Assembly: GCF_947090775.1 (NCBI RefSeq)
Contig: NZ_OX352321.1
Location: 3,906,001 to 3,970,000 of the forward strand
Length of the DNA: 64,000 nt
Source of the DNA: Pseudarthrobacter sp. MM222
Lineage (GTDB): Bacteria > Actinomycetota > Actinomycetes > Actinomycetales > Micrococcaceae
Direction of reading: 5' to 3'
Both the position numbers and the translations under genes were made by a program. Of this stretch, positions 37,068 to 46,809 are shown piece after piece (the stretch's first letter is position 1; each line of letters opens with the position of its first letter). The notes under the pieces were generated by a model. The model was not told the origin of the DNA. It was given only the letters and a program-made list of their open reading frames with translations, and did no database searches.

Positions 37068-38227
37068 CTTCCGCCTCCCCGGCCGCTGACATGAACGCCG
37101 CCCAGAACGCCGCCGGCATCACCTATGCCTCCGCAGGCGTCGACGTCGAAGCGGGCGACCGCGCTGTCGAACTCATGAAGGGCGCCGTCAAGGCGACCCA
37201 CAACGCCTCGGTGATCGGCGGCGTCGGCGGCTTCGCCGGACTTTACGACGTCTCGAAGCTGCTCACCTACAAGCGCCCGCTGCTGGCCACCTCCACCGAC
37301 GGCGTCGGCACCAAGGTGGCCATCGCGCAGGCCATGGACATCCACGACACCATCGGCTTCGACCTGGTGGGCATGGTGGTGGACGACATCGTGGTGGTGG
37401 GTGCCGAGCCGCTCTACATGACCGACTACATCGCTTGCGGCAAGGTGGTGCCGGAGCGCATCGCGGACATCGTCCGCGGCATCGCGGCCGCCTGCTCGAT
37501 CGCCGGAACCGCCCTGGTGGGCGGCGAAACCGCGGAGCACCCGGGCCTGCTGGGCGAGCATGAGTACGACGTCGCCGGTGCCGCCACCGGTGTAGTCGAG
37601 GCCGCCGACCTGCTGGGCCCGGACCGCGTCCGCGCGGGCGACGTGGTGATCGGCATGGCCTCCTCCGGCCTGCACTCCAACGGCTACTCCCTGGTCCGCC
37701 GCGTCATCAACCACGCCGGCTGGGCCCTGGACCGCCAGGTCTCCGAACTCGGCCGCACCCTGGGCGAAGAGCTCCTCGAGCCTACCCGCGTCTACGCCGC
37801 CGACTGCCTGGACCTGGCCCGCACCTTCCCGGTGAACTCGGCCCACGGCGTGCACGGCTTCAGCCACGTCACCGGCGGCGGCCTCGCAGCCAACCTGGCC
37901 CGGGTCCTCCCGCAGGGCCTGATCGCGACCGTGGACCGCGCCACCTGGGAACTGCCGGCCATCTTCAAGCTAGTCGCCGAACTCGGCAACGTCCCGCTGG
38001 CGGACCTGGAACGCACGCTGAACCTCGGTGTGGGCATGGTGGCGATCGTGTCCCCCGAGATCGCTGACGCCGCGGTGAACCGCCTCAACGACCGCGGCCT
38101 GCCGGCCTGGATCATGGGCACCGTGGAGCAGAACTCCGACTCGATCCTCAAGACCGGACCGGACTACGTCCAAGGCGCCAAGGGCGTCGACGGCGGCGCC
38201 GTCCGCCTGGTCAACGCCTACGCCTAA
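37064..38227 (+). CDS. purM: Phosphoribosylformylglycinamidine cyclo-ligase
   Basis: A 387-residue AIR synthetase, acting in step five of purine biosynthesis. Family marks: ITYASAGVDVEAGDRAVELMK, LLATSTDGVGTKVAIA, a FDLVGMVVDDIVVVGAEPL stretch, GGETAEHPGLL and VTGGGLAANLARVLPQGL. The ATG overlaps the purF stop by four bases, so the two are made together. About 20 extra residues at the N-terminus precede the conserved start. It ends in a strong hairpin terminator. Confidence 0.97.
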   Translation: MTSASPAADMNAAQNAAGITYASAGVDVEAGDRAVELMKGAVKATHNASVIGGVGGFAGLYDVSKLLTYKRPLLATSTDGVGTKVAIAQAMDIHDTIGFDLVGMVVDDIVVVGAEPLYMTDYIACGKVVPERIADIVRGIAAACSIAGTALVGGETAEHPGLLGEHEYDVAGAATGVVEAADLLGPDRVRAGDVVIGMASSGLHSNGYSLVRRVINHAGWALDRQVSELGRTLGEELLEPTRVYAADCLDLARTFPVNSAHGVHGFSHVTGGGLAANLARVLPQGLIATVDRATWELPAIFKLVAELGNVPLADLERTLNLGVGMVAIVSPEIADAAVNRLNDRGLPAWIMGTVEQNSDSILKTGPDYVQGAKGVDGGAVRLVNAYA

Positions 38228-38242
38228 GGGTTCCTAACCCCA

Positions 38243-38302
38243 ATCGAGTGCTCCGCAACTGCCGTTTTGAGACCTGATAACGGCAGTTGCGGAGCACTCG
38301 AT
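38243..38302. terminator. Perfect 24-bp hairpin between purM and the VOC gene
   Basis: The arms 38243-38266 and 38279-38302 are exact reverse complements around a 12-base loop. The genes on either side converge on it, so it can end transcription from both. No clean T-run follows. The length and perfection are unusual and it may be a dispersed repeat (see findings). Confidence 0.7.
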
Positions 38303-38319
38303 GTGTCTAGGCGGCTTTC

Positions 38320-39102
38320 CTAGACCTCGAGCAGGCTGAACACGGCGCCCTGCGGGTCTTCCAGGGTGGCGATGGTGCCGGCTTCCTCGGCCTCGTCCGG
38401 CTCAATCAGCACGACGCCGCCCGCGGCCATCGCAGCCGCCACCGCGTCCGCGACGCTGGCCACGCCGAAGTACACCTGCCAGCCGGGCGCAAGGGCGCCC
38501 TCAGCCTCCGACGGCACCGTCGCGATGCCAGCGACCTCGGTGCCGTCCACCATCAGCGTGGTGTAGGTGCCGCCGTCGTCCTGCGGGTATTCGGTGACCT
38601 CATGGCCGAACAGCTGCTGGAAGAACCCGACGGCGGCCTGCGGCTCCGGAGTGAGCAGTTCCGCCCAGGCCAAGGCGCCGGCTTCCTCGGTGCGGGCGGT
38701 GCCGAAGTGCGTCCCGGCCTGCCATGCGCCGGTGGTGCCGCCGCCGGGCGGGGCAAAGAAGACCATCACGCCCGTGTCGCCCACGGGCTCCGGACCGAAT
38801 TCGACGGTGCCGTTGGAATGGGCCAGGCTGTCGACAAGTTCGCGCGCATTGTTGGCGGCGAAGTACACGTTCCATTGGCCGGGGGCTCCGGCGGCTTCCT
38901 GCTGCGGGTTCTGCGGGGCGATGACGCTCACCAGCGCGTCGCCGAGGAATGCTTGCGCGTAGCTCCGCCCGTCGGGCGTCGGCAGGTCCTCATACCGCCA
39001 GCCGAAGACCTCCGCGTAGAAGGCCTTCGCGGCCGCCACGTCCTTGGTCTGCAGATCCGTCCAGCAGACCTCGCCTTCAGAGAATCCTGTGCGCTTGGTC
39101 AT
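38320..39102 (-). CDS. Two-domain VOC (glyoxalase-fold) protein
   Basis: A 260-residue protein with two glyoxalase/bleomycin-resistance-type repeats (EGEVCWTDLQTKDVAAAKAF...  and AGALAWAELLTPEPQAAVGF...). Each repeat has the paired beta-alpha-beta-beta-beta units. In the second, VEF/EVYF-type metal ligands are partly replaced, so a metal-dependent enzyme activity is uncertain. Such proteins are common in actinobacteria, some associated with hydroxylase or antibiotic-binding roles. No operon partners. Start at ATG 39102 with GAAGGAACACC upstream. Confidence 0.85.
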   Translation of the reverse strand: MTKRTGFSEGEVCWTDLQTKDVAAAKAFYAEVFGWRYEDLPTPDGRSYAQAFLGDALVSVIAPQNPQQEAAGAPGQWNVYFAANNARELVDSLAHSNGTVEFGPEPVGDTGVMVFFAPPGGGTTGAWQAGTHFGTARTEEAGALAWAELLTPEPQAAVGFFQQLFGHEVTEYPQDDGGTYTTLMVDGTEVAGIATVPSEAEGALAPGWQVYFGVASVADAVAAAMAAGGVVLIEPDEAEEAGTIATLEDPQGAVFSLLEV

Positions 39103-39298
39103 GGTGTTCCTTCCGCGAAAACCTGCTGGAATGCCGGGCTGCCGGCAGAACCGACCCTAGCGCGGCGCCGGGCACGTGGACAACACAGTAGGCACGGAAC
39201 CCTAAACGGCGGGGGCGGGTGTGGGGCCGCATCGGGCGGCGGCGGGCGGGTGTGGGATCGCGGCGTTCACTGAGTTGGGGGCGTCCGGGTCCGGACAG

Positions 39299-39345
39299 AA
39301 AAAAGGCCCCCGGGCCACACCCAGTAGGGCGCGACCCGCGGGCCT
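39299..39345 (-). terminator. Rho-independent terminator of the DUF3073 gene
   Basis: Reading the minus strand, AGGCCCGCGGG pairs with CCCGGGGGCCT (one mismatch) around a GC-rich loop, directly followed by six Ts (39304-39299). It lies just past the stop at 39402. A textbook intrinsic terminator. Confidence 0.75.
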
Positions 39346-39401
39346 GAAATAATGTGGTCGGCAATCCGCGGACGGAAGAGCATGCCGGAAAGAAGTGTCG
39401 A

Positions 39402-39635
39402 CTAACCTATCCGACGGGAATCTACCTCGTCGTCGTCCTCTTCCACATCGTCCGCGTACTTATCCACATAAGCCGAATAATCCGGCTCAATCGGCTCACT
39501 CGAGAAACGACTCGGTGCACGACCCTCAGAGCTCTTGAGCTCACGCTGAAGCGCTGAGTAGTCAGTGTTCGGGGAATAGTACTTAATATCCCGAGCCTGC
39601 TTGGTAGCTTTTGCCTTTTGACGGCCGCGCCCCAT
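39402..39635 (-). CDS. DUF3073 family protein, 77 aa
   Basis: From the ATG at 39635 (GGGGG about eight bases upstream) the product starts MGRGRQKAKATKQARDIKYY and continues with SPNTDYSALQREL, then an acidic tail (YADDVEEDDDEVDS). This matches the small actinobacterial DUF3073 family: basic N-terminus, highly acidic C-terminus, soluble. The role is unknown; it is strongly conserved and usually highly expressed. The longer open frame to 39722 is not coding in character. Confidence 0.85.
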   Translation of the reverse strand: MGRGRQKAKATKQARDIKYYSPNTDYSALQRELKSSEGRAPSRFSSEPIEPDYSAYVDKYADDVEEDDDEVDSRRIG

Positions 39636-39924
39636 GGCGTGACCCCCTTTTGTACTCGGACCGGAGGTGGTCACCATTGGCGTTAGTGAGGCCCCGGAAT
39701 GTTTGGTCAATTTGTCGTACACCTAGATTACATGCTTTCGGCCCCAACTGCTCGCCAGCGCCACTGCCGTGGACAGCGCGGCGCCGGCGACAACCGCCGC
39801 CAGCGAGCGGAGGCACCGCGCCGGGCCCGCTTCTTAGATAGAGTTTCGGAGTGGACTTCCAGAAAACAACCACATCGCCGGGCGTTCCGCCGCGGCAAAG
39901 ACGCACGAAAGTGGTGAATTCTCA

Positions 39925-40905
39925 GTGACCGAAGAGAACGCAAGGCACGGCGACGCCGGCACGCCTGAGGTTCCCCTTGCCGGTAATCCCGGCGAGCGGT
40001 CCACGCCTGCGGCTCCGCCCCCGCCGCCCCGTTCCGGCTCCGCCGATGACCCGGCCCCCTCTGCGGCTCCCGCCGGGTCCGGGAAAGCGACTGGGGCCAT
40101 CCCACCCAAGCCGTCGGCGCCGCCCACCTCCGCAACGCCGATCGTCCCGCCTGCGGCGACCGGCGGGAACGCGGGCGTGTCGGGTGCGTCGGGTGCGATT
40201 CCGGCCGCTGGGGCGGCAGCCGAGCCCCCGCTGGCGGACGCCCCGGAGCCCGCAACCGCGACGGGTCCCGAAACACCCGCTGAGGCGAAGGCCGGGAGCA
40301 GCGCCATCTCCAGCGCCGGGATGGCCGGGATGGCCGGTGCAGCGAAGCTGGTTTCCGCAAATACTGCCCGGCTGGGCCGATGGGTCCGGCGCCAGAGCCT
40401 GCCGCGGATCGGCGCTGCGGCGGTGGCGCTCGTCGTCGTCGGCCTTCTGGTCTGGCTTCTTGCCTCAACGCTGGGCGGCCCCAAGCCGTCCGAGGCGGCA
40501 AGCTCCCCGGCTGCGGCCGCGGCGTCGTCCGCCCCCGCCAACCGCGGGCCGCTCCCGCTGGAAAGCGTGAGCCCGCTGGACTTCCAACTCGGCGACTGCT
40601 TCAAGGACTTCGACCCCGACGCGCCGCAATCCACGGTGGTAGCCTGCGACACCGGCCATTCCGCACAGCTCATCGCAATCGAGCAGTACCCCGCGCCGGA
40701 CGCCTACCCCGGCCGGGACGAGCTGAAACAGCGGGCCCGTGCCGTCTGCAAGGCCTCTCCCCTGGCGGACAAGTCCAACGACTACGACCTGAGCTACAAG
40801 CTCGCCTACCCAAGCTCCTCCAGCTGGGAAAAGGGCGACCGCCGGGTGGACTGCTATGTCACCGCGAACACCGGCAACGTGATCAAGGAGTCCCTGCTGC
40901 GGTAG
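39925..40905 (+). CDS. Septum-formation-domain protein with one membrane helix
   Basis: The product has 326 residues. The first 150 are a disordered Ala/Pro/Gly-rich cytoplasmic tail, then a single helix (AAAVALVVVGLLVWLLASTL). The external part has PLDFQLGDCFKDFDPDAPQS, VACDTGHSAQLI and DRRVDCYVTANTG, i.e. four paired cysteines of the septum-formation (PF13845-like) domain. The GTG start (39925) has only a weak ribosome binding site. It probably acts at the cell surface or septum. Confidence 0.72.
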   Translation: MTEENARHGDAGTPEVPLAGNPGERSTPAAPPPPPRSGSADDPAPSAAPAGSGKATGAIPPKPSAPPTSATPIVPPAATGGNAGVSGASGAIPAAGAAAEPPLADAPEPATATGPETPAEAKAGSSAISSAGMAGMAGAAKLVSANTARLGRWVRRQSLPRIGAAAVALVVVGLLVWLLASTLGGPKPSEAASSPAAAAASSAPANRGPLPLESVSPLDFQLGDCFKDFDPDAPQSTVVACDTGHSAQLIAIEQYPAPDAYPGRDELKQRARAVCKASPLADKSNDYDLSYKLAYPSSSSWEKGDRRVDCYVTANTGNVIKESLLR

Positions 40906-40927
40906 TCGCGACGTCGCTAAACGGTGG

Positions 40928-40978
40928 AACACAAAGGAGGCCGCCCGGGTTCGTCACCCGGGCGGCCTCCTTTGTGTT
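40928..40978. terminator. Perfect 23-bp hairpin between convergent genes
   Basis: The arms 40928-40950 and 40956-40978 are exact complements with a five-base TCGTC loop. The septum-formation gene (stop 40905) and clpB (stop 40986) converge on it. The outer arms are A/T-rich on both sides, so it works as a terminator in both directions. Confidence 0.85.
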
Positions 40979-40985
40979 TATCCGG

Positions 40986-43643
40986 CTAGCCCTTGCGGCG
41001 CACGGACAGCCCTCCACCAGTGGCGGCACGGCCGTCGGGCCGGTCCGAGGATTCCGCGCCGCCCATGGTGAGCTCCATCAGGTCCGGGGCGGTGTCCACC
41101 ACCACGGTGTCCCCGTCCGTGATCTCGGCAGCGAGGATGGCCTTCGCCAGCCGGTCGCCGATCTCGCGCTGGACCAGGCGGCGCAACGGCCGGGCCCCGT
41201 ACGCCGGGTCGAACCCCGTCACGGCCAACCAGGCACGGGCACCCTCGGTGACTTCCAGGGTCAGCCGGCGGCCCTTTAGGCGTTCGCCGAGTTCCTGTAC
41301 CTGCAGCTCCACGATCCGGGACAGCTCTTCGACGGTCAACGGATCGAACAGCACCACCTCGTCCAGCCGGTTCAGGAACTCGGGCTTGAACGAAGCATTG
41401 ACGGTAGCCATCACGGCCTCCCGCTTCGCTGCCGGATCCAGGTTAGGGTCCACCAGGAACTGGCTGCCCAGGTTGGAGGTCAAAACCAGGATCACGTTGC
41501 GGAAGTCCACGGTGCGTCCCTGGCCATCGGTCAGCCGGCCGTCGTCGAGCACCTGAAGCAGGATGTCGAAGACCTCCGGGTGGGCCTTCTCGACCTCATC
41601 GAGCAGCAGCACCGAGTACGGCCGCCGGCGGACCGCCTCGGTGAGCTGGCCGCCCTCCTCGTAGCCAACATAGCCTGGAGGAGCACCGACCAGCCGTGCC
41701 ACGGAGTGCTTCTCGGAGTACTCGGACATGTCGATCCGCACCATGGCGCGTTCGTCGTCGAACAGGAAGTCCGCGAGGGCCTTGGCCAGTTCGGTCTTGC
41801 CGACGCCGGTCGGGCCCAAAAACAGGAAGGAACCGGTGGGACGGTTGGGGTCGCTGATGCCCGCGCGGGCGCGGCGCACGGCGTCGGACACGGCGGCGAC
41901 GGCCTTCTGCTGGCCGATCAGGCGATGGCCCAGCACACTCTCCATCTCCAGCAGCTTCTGGCTTTCGCCCTGCAACATGCGCCCGGCGGGGATGCCGGTC
42001 CAGGCCGAGATCACCTCTGCAATATCATCCGCAGTGACCTGCTCGGCGACCATTTGCGTCGACTTGTCCGTGTTGGCTTCTTCCGCCGCGGCAGCCGCGT
42101 TCAATTCGCGCTCCAATGCCGGAATCTCGCCGTAGAGGATCCGCGACGCCGTTTCCAGGTCGCCTTCGCGCGCGGCCTTGTCGTAGGCGGAGCGGAGCTC
42201 GTCAAGCTTCGCCTTCAGGTCACCCACCCGGTTCAGGCCTGCCTTCTCGGCGTCCCAGCGGGCGTTGAGCGCGGACAGCTCCTCATTCTTGTCAGCCTTG
42301 TCCGCACGGATCGCGGCCAGGCGTTCCACCGAGGCGGGATCCGTCTCGTTCTCGAGCGCCAGCTCCTCCATGGTGAGCCGGTCCACCTGGCGGCGCAGCT
42401 GGTCAATCTCCTCGGGCGCGGAATCGATTTCCATCCGGAGGCGCGAGGCAGCCTCGTCCACGAGGTCGATCGCCTTGTCCGGCAGCTGCCGGCCCGAGAT
42501 GTAGCGGTTGGACAGCGTCGCGGCGGCCACCAGCGCGGAGTCCGAGATGGTCACCTTGTGGTGGGCCTCGTAGCGTTCCTTCAGCCCACGGAGGATGCCA
42601 ATGGTGTCCTCCACGCTCGGCTCTCCGACGTACACCTGCTGGAAGCGGCGCTCCAGGGCCGGGTCCTTTTCGATGTTCTCGCGGTATTCGTCGAGTGTGG
42701 TCGCCCCGATCAGGCGGAGTTCGCCGCGGGCCAGCATCGGCTTGAGCATGTTCCCGGCATCCATCGAGCTGTCACCGGTGGCGCCGGCACCCACCACCGT
42801 ATGCAGCTCATCGATGAAGGTGACGATCTGGCCTTCGGAGTTCTTGATTTCCTCCAGCACGGCCTTGAGGCGTTCCTCGAATTCACCGCGGTACTTGGCT
42901 CCGGCCACCATCGAGGCAAGGTCCAGGGCGATCAGCGTCTTCCCGCGCAGGCTCTCCGGCACGTCGCCGGCCACGATCCGCTGAGCCAGGCCCTCGACGA
43001 CGGCGGTCTTGCCGACGCCGGGCTCGCCGATGATGACGGGGTTGTTCTTGGTGCGCCGGCTAAGCACCTGGATGATGCGGCGGATCTCGGAGTCACGGCC
43101 GATCACCGGGTCCAGCTTCCCGGAGCGGGCAACGGCCGTGAGGTCGGTACCGAACTTCTCCAATGCCTGGAAGGTGTTTTCCGGGTCGGCGTTATCCACC
43201 TTGCGGTCTCCACGAACCCCGGGCAGGGCGGCGAGCAGCGCCTCGTGGGAGGCACCGGCGTCACGCAGCAGCTTGCCGACTGCGTCGCTCCCGGCAGCGA
43301 GCCCCAACAGCAGGTGTTCGGTGGAGACGAAGGTGTCTCCGAGCCGCTCGGCCTCATTCTGGGCGTTCTTAATGGCCTGCATGGCGGTCCGGGACAGCTG
43401 GGCCTGCTGCACGGAACTGCCGGACGAGGATGGAAGTGCCTTGATAGCGGTGCTGGCCTGGACACTGACCGTATCCGGGTCCGTCCCGGTGGCCCGGAGC
43501 AGCGCGACGGCGACACCTTCCCGCTGGTCCATGAGCGCCTTCAGTAAGTGGGCAGGCTCGAGCTGCGGGTTCCCTGCCGTCGAGGCGTTCATCGCGGCGG
43601 CCGAAAGAGCCTCCTGGCTCTTGGTGGTGAATTTGGCGTCCAA
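40986..43643 (-). CDS. clpB: Disaggregase ClpB (Hsp100)
   Basis: From the TTG at 43643 the product has 885 residues. I chose this start because AGGAG lies six bases before it and the residues that follow ([20 protein letters not shown]) are the usual ClpB beginning. The ORF is open much further upstream, but there it runs through a repeat array. Present: N domain, Walker [11 protein letters not shown] and [10 protein letters not shown], the M-domain coiled coil (about 410-530) and the C-terminal dimer helix. A ClpB disaggregates proteins together with DnaK. The gene is monocistronic and HspR-controlled by its HAIR box (see below). Confidence 0.97.
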   Translation of the reverse strand: MDAKFTTKSQEALSAAAMNASTAGNPQLEPAHLLKALMDQREGVAVALLRATGTDPDTVSVQASTAIKALPSSSGSSVQQAQLSRTAMQAIKNAQNEAERLGDTFVSTEHLLLGLAAGSDAVGKLLRDAGASHEALLAALPGVRGDRKVDNADPENTFQALEKFGTDLTAVARSGKLDPVIGRDSEIRRIIQVLSRRTKNNPVIIGEPGVGKTAVVEGLAQRIVAGDVPESLRGKTLIALDLASMVAGAKYRGEFEERLKAVLEEIKNSEGQIVTFIDELHTVVGAGATGDSSMDAGNMLKPMLARGELRLIGATTLDEYRENIEKDPALERRFQQVYVGEPSVEDTIGILRGLKERYEAHHKVTISDSALVAAATLSNRYISGRQLPDKAIDLVDEAASRLRMEIDSAPEEIDQLRRQVDRLTMEELALENETDPASVERLAAIRADKADKNEELSALNARWDAEKAGLNRVGDLKAKLDELRSAYDKAAREGDLETASRILYGEIPALERELNAAAAAEEANTDKSTQMVAEQVTADDIAEVISAWTGIPAGRMLQGESQKLLEMESVLGHRLIGQQKAVAAVSDAVRRARAGISDPNRPTGSFLFLGPTGVGKTELAKALADFLFDDERAMVRIDMSEYSEKHSVARLVGAPPGYVGYEEGGQLTEAVRRRPYSVLLLDEVEKAHPEVFDILLQVLDDGRLTDGQGRTVDFRNVILVLTSNLGSQFLVDPNLDPAAKREAVMATVNASFKPEFLNRLDEVVLFDPLTVEELSRIVELQVQELGERLKGRRLTLEVTEGARAWLAVTGFDPAYGARPLRRLVQREIGDRLAKAILAAEITDGDTVVVDTAPDLMELTMGGAESSDRPDGRAATGGGLSVRRKG

Positions 43644-43677
43644 AGAGAGCTCCTTCCGGAATGGTGCTGGTGTCAAA

Positions 43678-43698
43678 GTTGAGTCTACCCCGCTCAAC
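43678..43698. promoter_or_regulatory. HAIR operator (HspR binding) upstream of clpB
   Basis: GTTGAGT-N7-GCTCAAC (plus strand) matches the HspR-associated inverted repeat (consensus CTTGAGT-N7-ACTCAAG) at every core base. It is 35 bases upstream of the clpB start, over a -10-like TAGACT on the minus strand. Repressing clpB by HspR is established for streptomycetes; transfer to this strain is inferred. Confidence 0.75.
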
Positions 43699-43788
43699 TC
43701 CGCCCGGGACACCCCTGGCTCCATGTTTGCCCACGGCGAAACGGCTGTCCAGAGCGGGCGGTGCCAGGTGGCCAGCGCTGGCTCAACT

Positions 43789-44181
43789 GGACATGCTCCG
43801 CGCCGGGTCTCAGCAATGGACATGCTCCCCGGACTCGGGCTCCAGCACTGGACATGCCCCCCGGACTCGGGCTCCAGCACTGGACATGCTCCCCGCACCG
43901 CCCGAGCAATGAGCATCAACCCCACATGTCCATTGGCCAGGGCGCGGACTGGACATGTCCGGCGGAATCCAAGTCCGCCGATGGGCATGCTCCCTCCCCG
44001 CTCCAACCCTCTGGTGATCTTGCTCCCTGCACTGGATCGCAAAACTTGACATGCTCCCTGAACCTGGATCGCACCACTGGACATGCTCCCCGCACCGCCC
44101 GAGCAATGAGCATCAAGGCAATATGTCCAATGTTCAAGGCGGGGACTGGGCATGTCCGGCGGGATGGCATGTCCCTGCGGG
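43789..44181. repeat. Array of ~12-base cores at a 32-bp period, with two 42-bp duplications
   Basis: Cores like GGACATGCTCCC start at 43789, 43818, 43850, 43882, 43951, 43983, ~44015 (degenerate), 44047, 44079 and 44148. The steps are 29, 32, 32, 69, 32, 32, 32, 32 and 69. Between the cores are about 20 other bases, some shared (43818 and 43850 units differ by one base; the unit at 43878-43919 is repeated exactly at 44075-44116). The array lies between clpB and the AhpD-like gene and is non-coding in any frame. Confidence 0.8.
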
Positions 44182-44414
44182 ACGGAAGGGTCGCGGTGGG
44201 AGGGCGTGGTCCGCGGGCCGCCGCCGCCGCGTGAAGGGGCCGCAGCCGGAGGGAAGGGTGCGCGGCGCCGGAAAGAAGCGATCCGGTGGTCGGCTCCCCC
44301 AAGGAACCGACCGCCGGATCGAAGAACTGCTACCCGGAAATTCTGTCATACGTTTGACAGATTTGTCACGAAGGACGCGGACGGCGGTCAGGTGTCGTCG
44401 GTAGTCTGGAGTTT
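44182..44414. other. Intergenic stretch before the AhpD-like gene
   Basis: No gene. A TGACA-GATT-TGTCA inverted repeat lies near 44355 and could act as an operator. It includes the promoter region of the AhpD-like gene, with TTGACA as a candidate -35. Confidence 0.35.
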
Positions 44415-44899
44415 ATGGATGAGATTTCAGCACACCAGCACACGCGCAGCGTTTTTTGGACAAGGAACACCCCGCGGCCTGGCGGGCCCTGAACGGGCTG
44501 GGCCTGAAAGCCAAGGAAGCCGCCGAGGAGGCGGGCCTGGACCAGACCCTCATTGAACTGCTGAACGTCCGCATTTCCCAGATCAACGGCTGCGCCTACT
44601 GCCTGGATCTTCACGTCATCGATGCGGTGAAGAATGGCGAATCCGCCCAGCGCCTCGCGGTCCTCTCCGCCTGGCGGGACACGGAGCTCTTCAGCGAAAA
44701 GGAATGCGCCGCGCTGACCCTGGCCGAGGCAGTCACCAACATCTCGGATGCCCACGCACGTGAGCGCGAAGGGTCCGCTGCCCGGAAACACCTCAGCGCC
44801 CAGGAATTCTCGGCCGTGAGCTGGCTGGCCATCGCGATGAACGCGTTCAACCGGGTCTCGATCGTAAGCCAACATCCGGTCCGGCCTGCCCGCGACTAG
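44415..44899 (+). pseudogene. AhpD-like carboxymuconolactone-decarboxylase-fold protein, apparent frameshift near the start
   Basis: The ATG at 44415 begins MDEISAHQHTRSVF; the conserved sequence LDKEHPAAWRALNGLGL continues one frame away. Adding one T to the six-T run (44452-44457) joins them as RSVFLDKEHP, the expected start of this family. The rest (about 147 residues) is intact: NGCAYCLDLH holds the CxxC-like C..C redox pair with a downstream His typical for AhpD-like peroxidases, and the protein ends RVSIVSQHPVRP. It could still be translated from the TTG at 44456, but no ribosome binding site precedes it. Homopolymer sequencing error is possible. Confidence 0.7.
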
Positions 44900-44914
44900 G
44901 CACCACATTGGCCG

Positions 44915-45976
44915 CTACGCCGGATAGATGGCCACGGCTGCGGCCTTAACCACGAAATAGACGTCCAGCCCGGGCGCCAGGCCGAGATCTGCAGAGGCTG
45001 CAGGTGTGACGTCCGCAGACAACTCCCCGGCCCGGACCCGGATCTGGTCCCCGTGCGGCTCCAGATCAGTAACGGTCACCTTGTACGAGTTCCGGGGGCT
45101 GCCGTGCGCCTCACTCAGGAACACGGACACGGCCGACGGCGGGAAGGCCGCCACGCCGGCCTGTCCGGCAACGAGCGGGGCATCGTGCAGGCCTGCGAAC
45201 TCGAGGCCCCCGGGGGAACGAATTCCTGTCGGCGTCACCGTTCCGGAGACCAGGTTCAGCCCGGCCAGTCCGGCGGCGAAGCTGCTGCGCGGGCGCCGGA
45301 GCAGCTCCCGGGTTGGGCCTTGCTCAGTGATCCTGCCCTGCTCCATCACGATCACCCGGTCCGCCAGCATGTAGGCATCCAGCACATCGTGGGTGACGAT
45401 GATGGCCCGCCTGCCCGCGAGGACCCGCTTGAGCAGCCGACGCAGCAGCGGTGCGGCGTGGATATCCAAGGCAGCCATCGGCTCGTCCAGCAGCAGAACC
45501 TCCGGGCTGGCGGCGAGCGCCCGGGCCACCGCCACGCGCTGGGCCTGGCCGCCGGACAGCTCCTCGGGGCGACGTGCGGCCAGCTCGCCGGCGTCGACCT
45601 CGGCCAGCCAATGACGGGCGGCGGCACGCGCCTCTATCCTGGGAACGCCCGCACTGCGGGGCCCGAAGGCCACGTTCTCAAGCGCAGTCAGGTGCGGGAA
45701 CAAGAGGGGCTCCTGTGCCAGCAGGACCGTTCCCCGCCGGTGCGGCGCCGTCCAGGTACCGGTCCGGGCCGACGCCTCCTGCCGGAGGTCGAACAGGATC
45801 TTGCCGTCCACCTCGGCCCGGCCGGAATCCGGGCGGAGCAGGCCAGCGATCACCGCGAGCAGGGTGGACTTTCCGGCGCCGTTGGGGCCCAGCACGGCAA
45901 CTGTCTCCGCCGGGCCCAGGCTCAGCGAGACCTCGAAGCCGCGGGCGGCGACGGCAGCGTCGACGGAGAACGTCAC
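44915..45976 (-). CDS. modC: Molybdate ABC transporter ATPase
   Basis: A 353-residue protein. Walker [10 protein letters not shown], signature LSGGQAQR, Walker [13 protein letters not shown] and a C-terminal TOBE/MOP-like domain ([19 protein letters not shown]...). The start ATG overlaps the modB stop by ATGA. Last gene of the operon. In this family ATP hydrolysis powers molybdate or tungstate uptake through ModB. Confidence 0.92.
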   Translation of the reverse strand: MTFSVDAAVAARGFEVSLSLGPAETVAVLGPNGAGKSTLLAVIAGLLRPDSGRAEVDGKILFDLRQEASARTGTWTAPHRRGTVLLAQEPLLFPHLTALENVAFGPRSAGVPRIEARAAARHWLAEVDAGELAARRPEELSGGQAQRVAVARALAASPEVLLLDEPMAALDIHAAPLLRRLLKRVLAGRRAIIVTHDVLDAYMLADRVIVMEQGRITEQGPTRELLRRPRSSFAAGLAGLNLVSGTVTPTGIRSPGGLEFAGLHDAPLVAGQAGVAAFPPSAVSVFLSEAHGSPRNSYKVTVTDLEPHGDQIRVRAGELSADVTPAASADLGLAPGLDVYFVVKAAAVAIYPA

Positions 45977-46809
45977 GCAGCCACCCGCTCGCCGGGGGCC
46001 GAACTGCGCATACCGGCGGCCGCCGGACGCCGGTAGGAGAGCCCGACGACAATCACCGCGACGGCGACCAGCACCAGGGAGAGCGCGACGGCGGCATCGG
46101 CGTCGGTCTCCCGCTGCAGGTAAATCTCCAGCGGGAGGGTCCGCGTGACGCCCTGCAGGCTGCCCGCAAACGTAAGAGTGGCGCCGAACTCGCCCAGGCT
46201 CCGGGCAAAGGACAGCACCGCCCCGGAGGCTAAGCCGGGCAGGACCAGCGGCACCGTGACCCGGCGGAGCACCGTGGTGGGGCGCGCCCCGAGGGTCGCG
46301 GCCACGGCCTCGTACCGGCTGCCGGCCGAGCGCAAGGCGCCCTCCAAGCTGACCACGAGGAACGGCAGCGCGACAAAGGTCTGGGCGAGCACCACCGCCG
46401 TCGTCGAGAACGCGATCTGGACTCCGGCCACTTCCAGGCCCTTGCCCAGGAGCCCCTGCCGGCCGAAGGTGTACAGCAGGGCAATCCCGCCAACAACCGG
46501 GGGCAACACGAGCGGCAGGAGGACGAAGGAACGCAGCAGGCGCTGCCCGGGGAAGTCGCCGCGGGCCAGCACGAGGGCCAGTGGTACTCCGAACAGCACG
46601 CAGAGCACGGTACTTGCGGCGGCCGTGCGGAGGCTAAGGCCCAGGGCGGTGAGCGACGCGTCCGACGTGATCAGCGGGATGAACTGCGGCCAGTTGACCC
46701 TGGCCACCATGGCCGCGAGCGGCAGGAGCACGAACAGGGCCCCGACGCCTGCAATCGCCAGAACCCACCGCGGGATGCCGCTGTACGTTCTAAGCCGTCG
46801 CAGATTCAC
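45973..46809 (-). CDS. modB: Molybdate ABC transporter permease
   Basis: A 278-residue integral membrane protein with five or six helices (e.g. [42 protein letters not shown]) and the EAA-like loop [21 protein letters not shown] that contacts ModC. Overlaps both neighbours by four bases. Family and operon place it as the inner-membrane channel for molybdate. Confidence 0.92.
   Translation of the reverse strand: MNLRRLRTYSGIPRWVLAIAGVGALFVLLPLAAMVARVNWPQFIPLITSDASLTALGLSLRTAAASTVLCVLFGVPLALVLARGDFPGQRLLRSFVLLPLVLPPVVGGIALLYTFGRQGLLGKGLEVAGVQIAFSTTAVVLAQTFVALPFLVVSLEGALRSAGSRYEAVAATLGARPTTVLRRVTVPLVLPGLASGAVLSFARSLGEFGATLTFAGSLQGVTRTLPLEIYLQRETDADAAVALSLVLVAVAVIVVGLSYRRPAAAGMRSSAPGERVAA

Noticed and set aside
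41580..43547. 655-codon plus-strand open frame inside clpB
   Set aside because: Antisense shadow of clpB produced by GC-rich codon use; no family motif.
43643..44153. Open frame upstream of clpB that would give ClpB 170 extra residues
   Set aside because: It runs through the repeat array, has Gly/Arg/Pro-rich non-protein character and no ribosome binding site, while the TTG at 43643 has AGGAG before it and starts the conserved ClpB N domain.
43789..44181. CRISPR array
   Set aside because: The core is only about 12 bases, several spacers are near copies of each other, and no cas gene is present.
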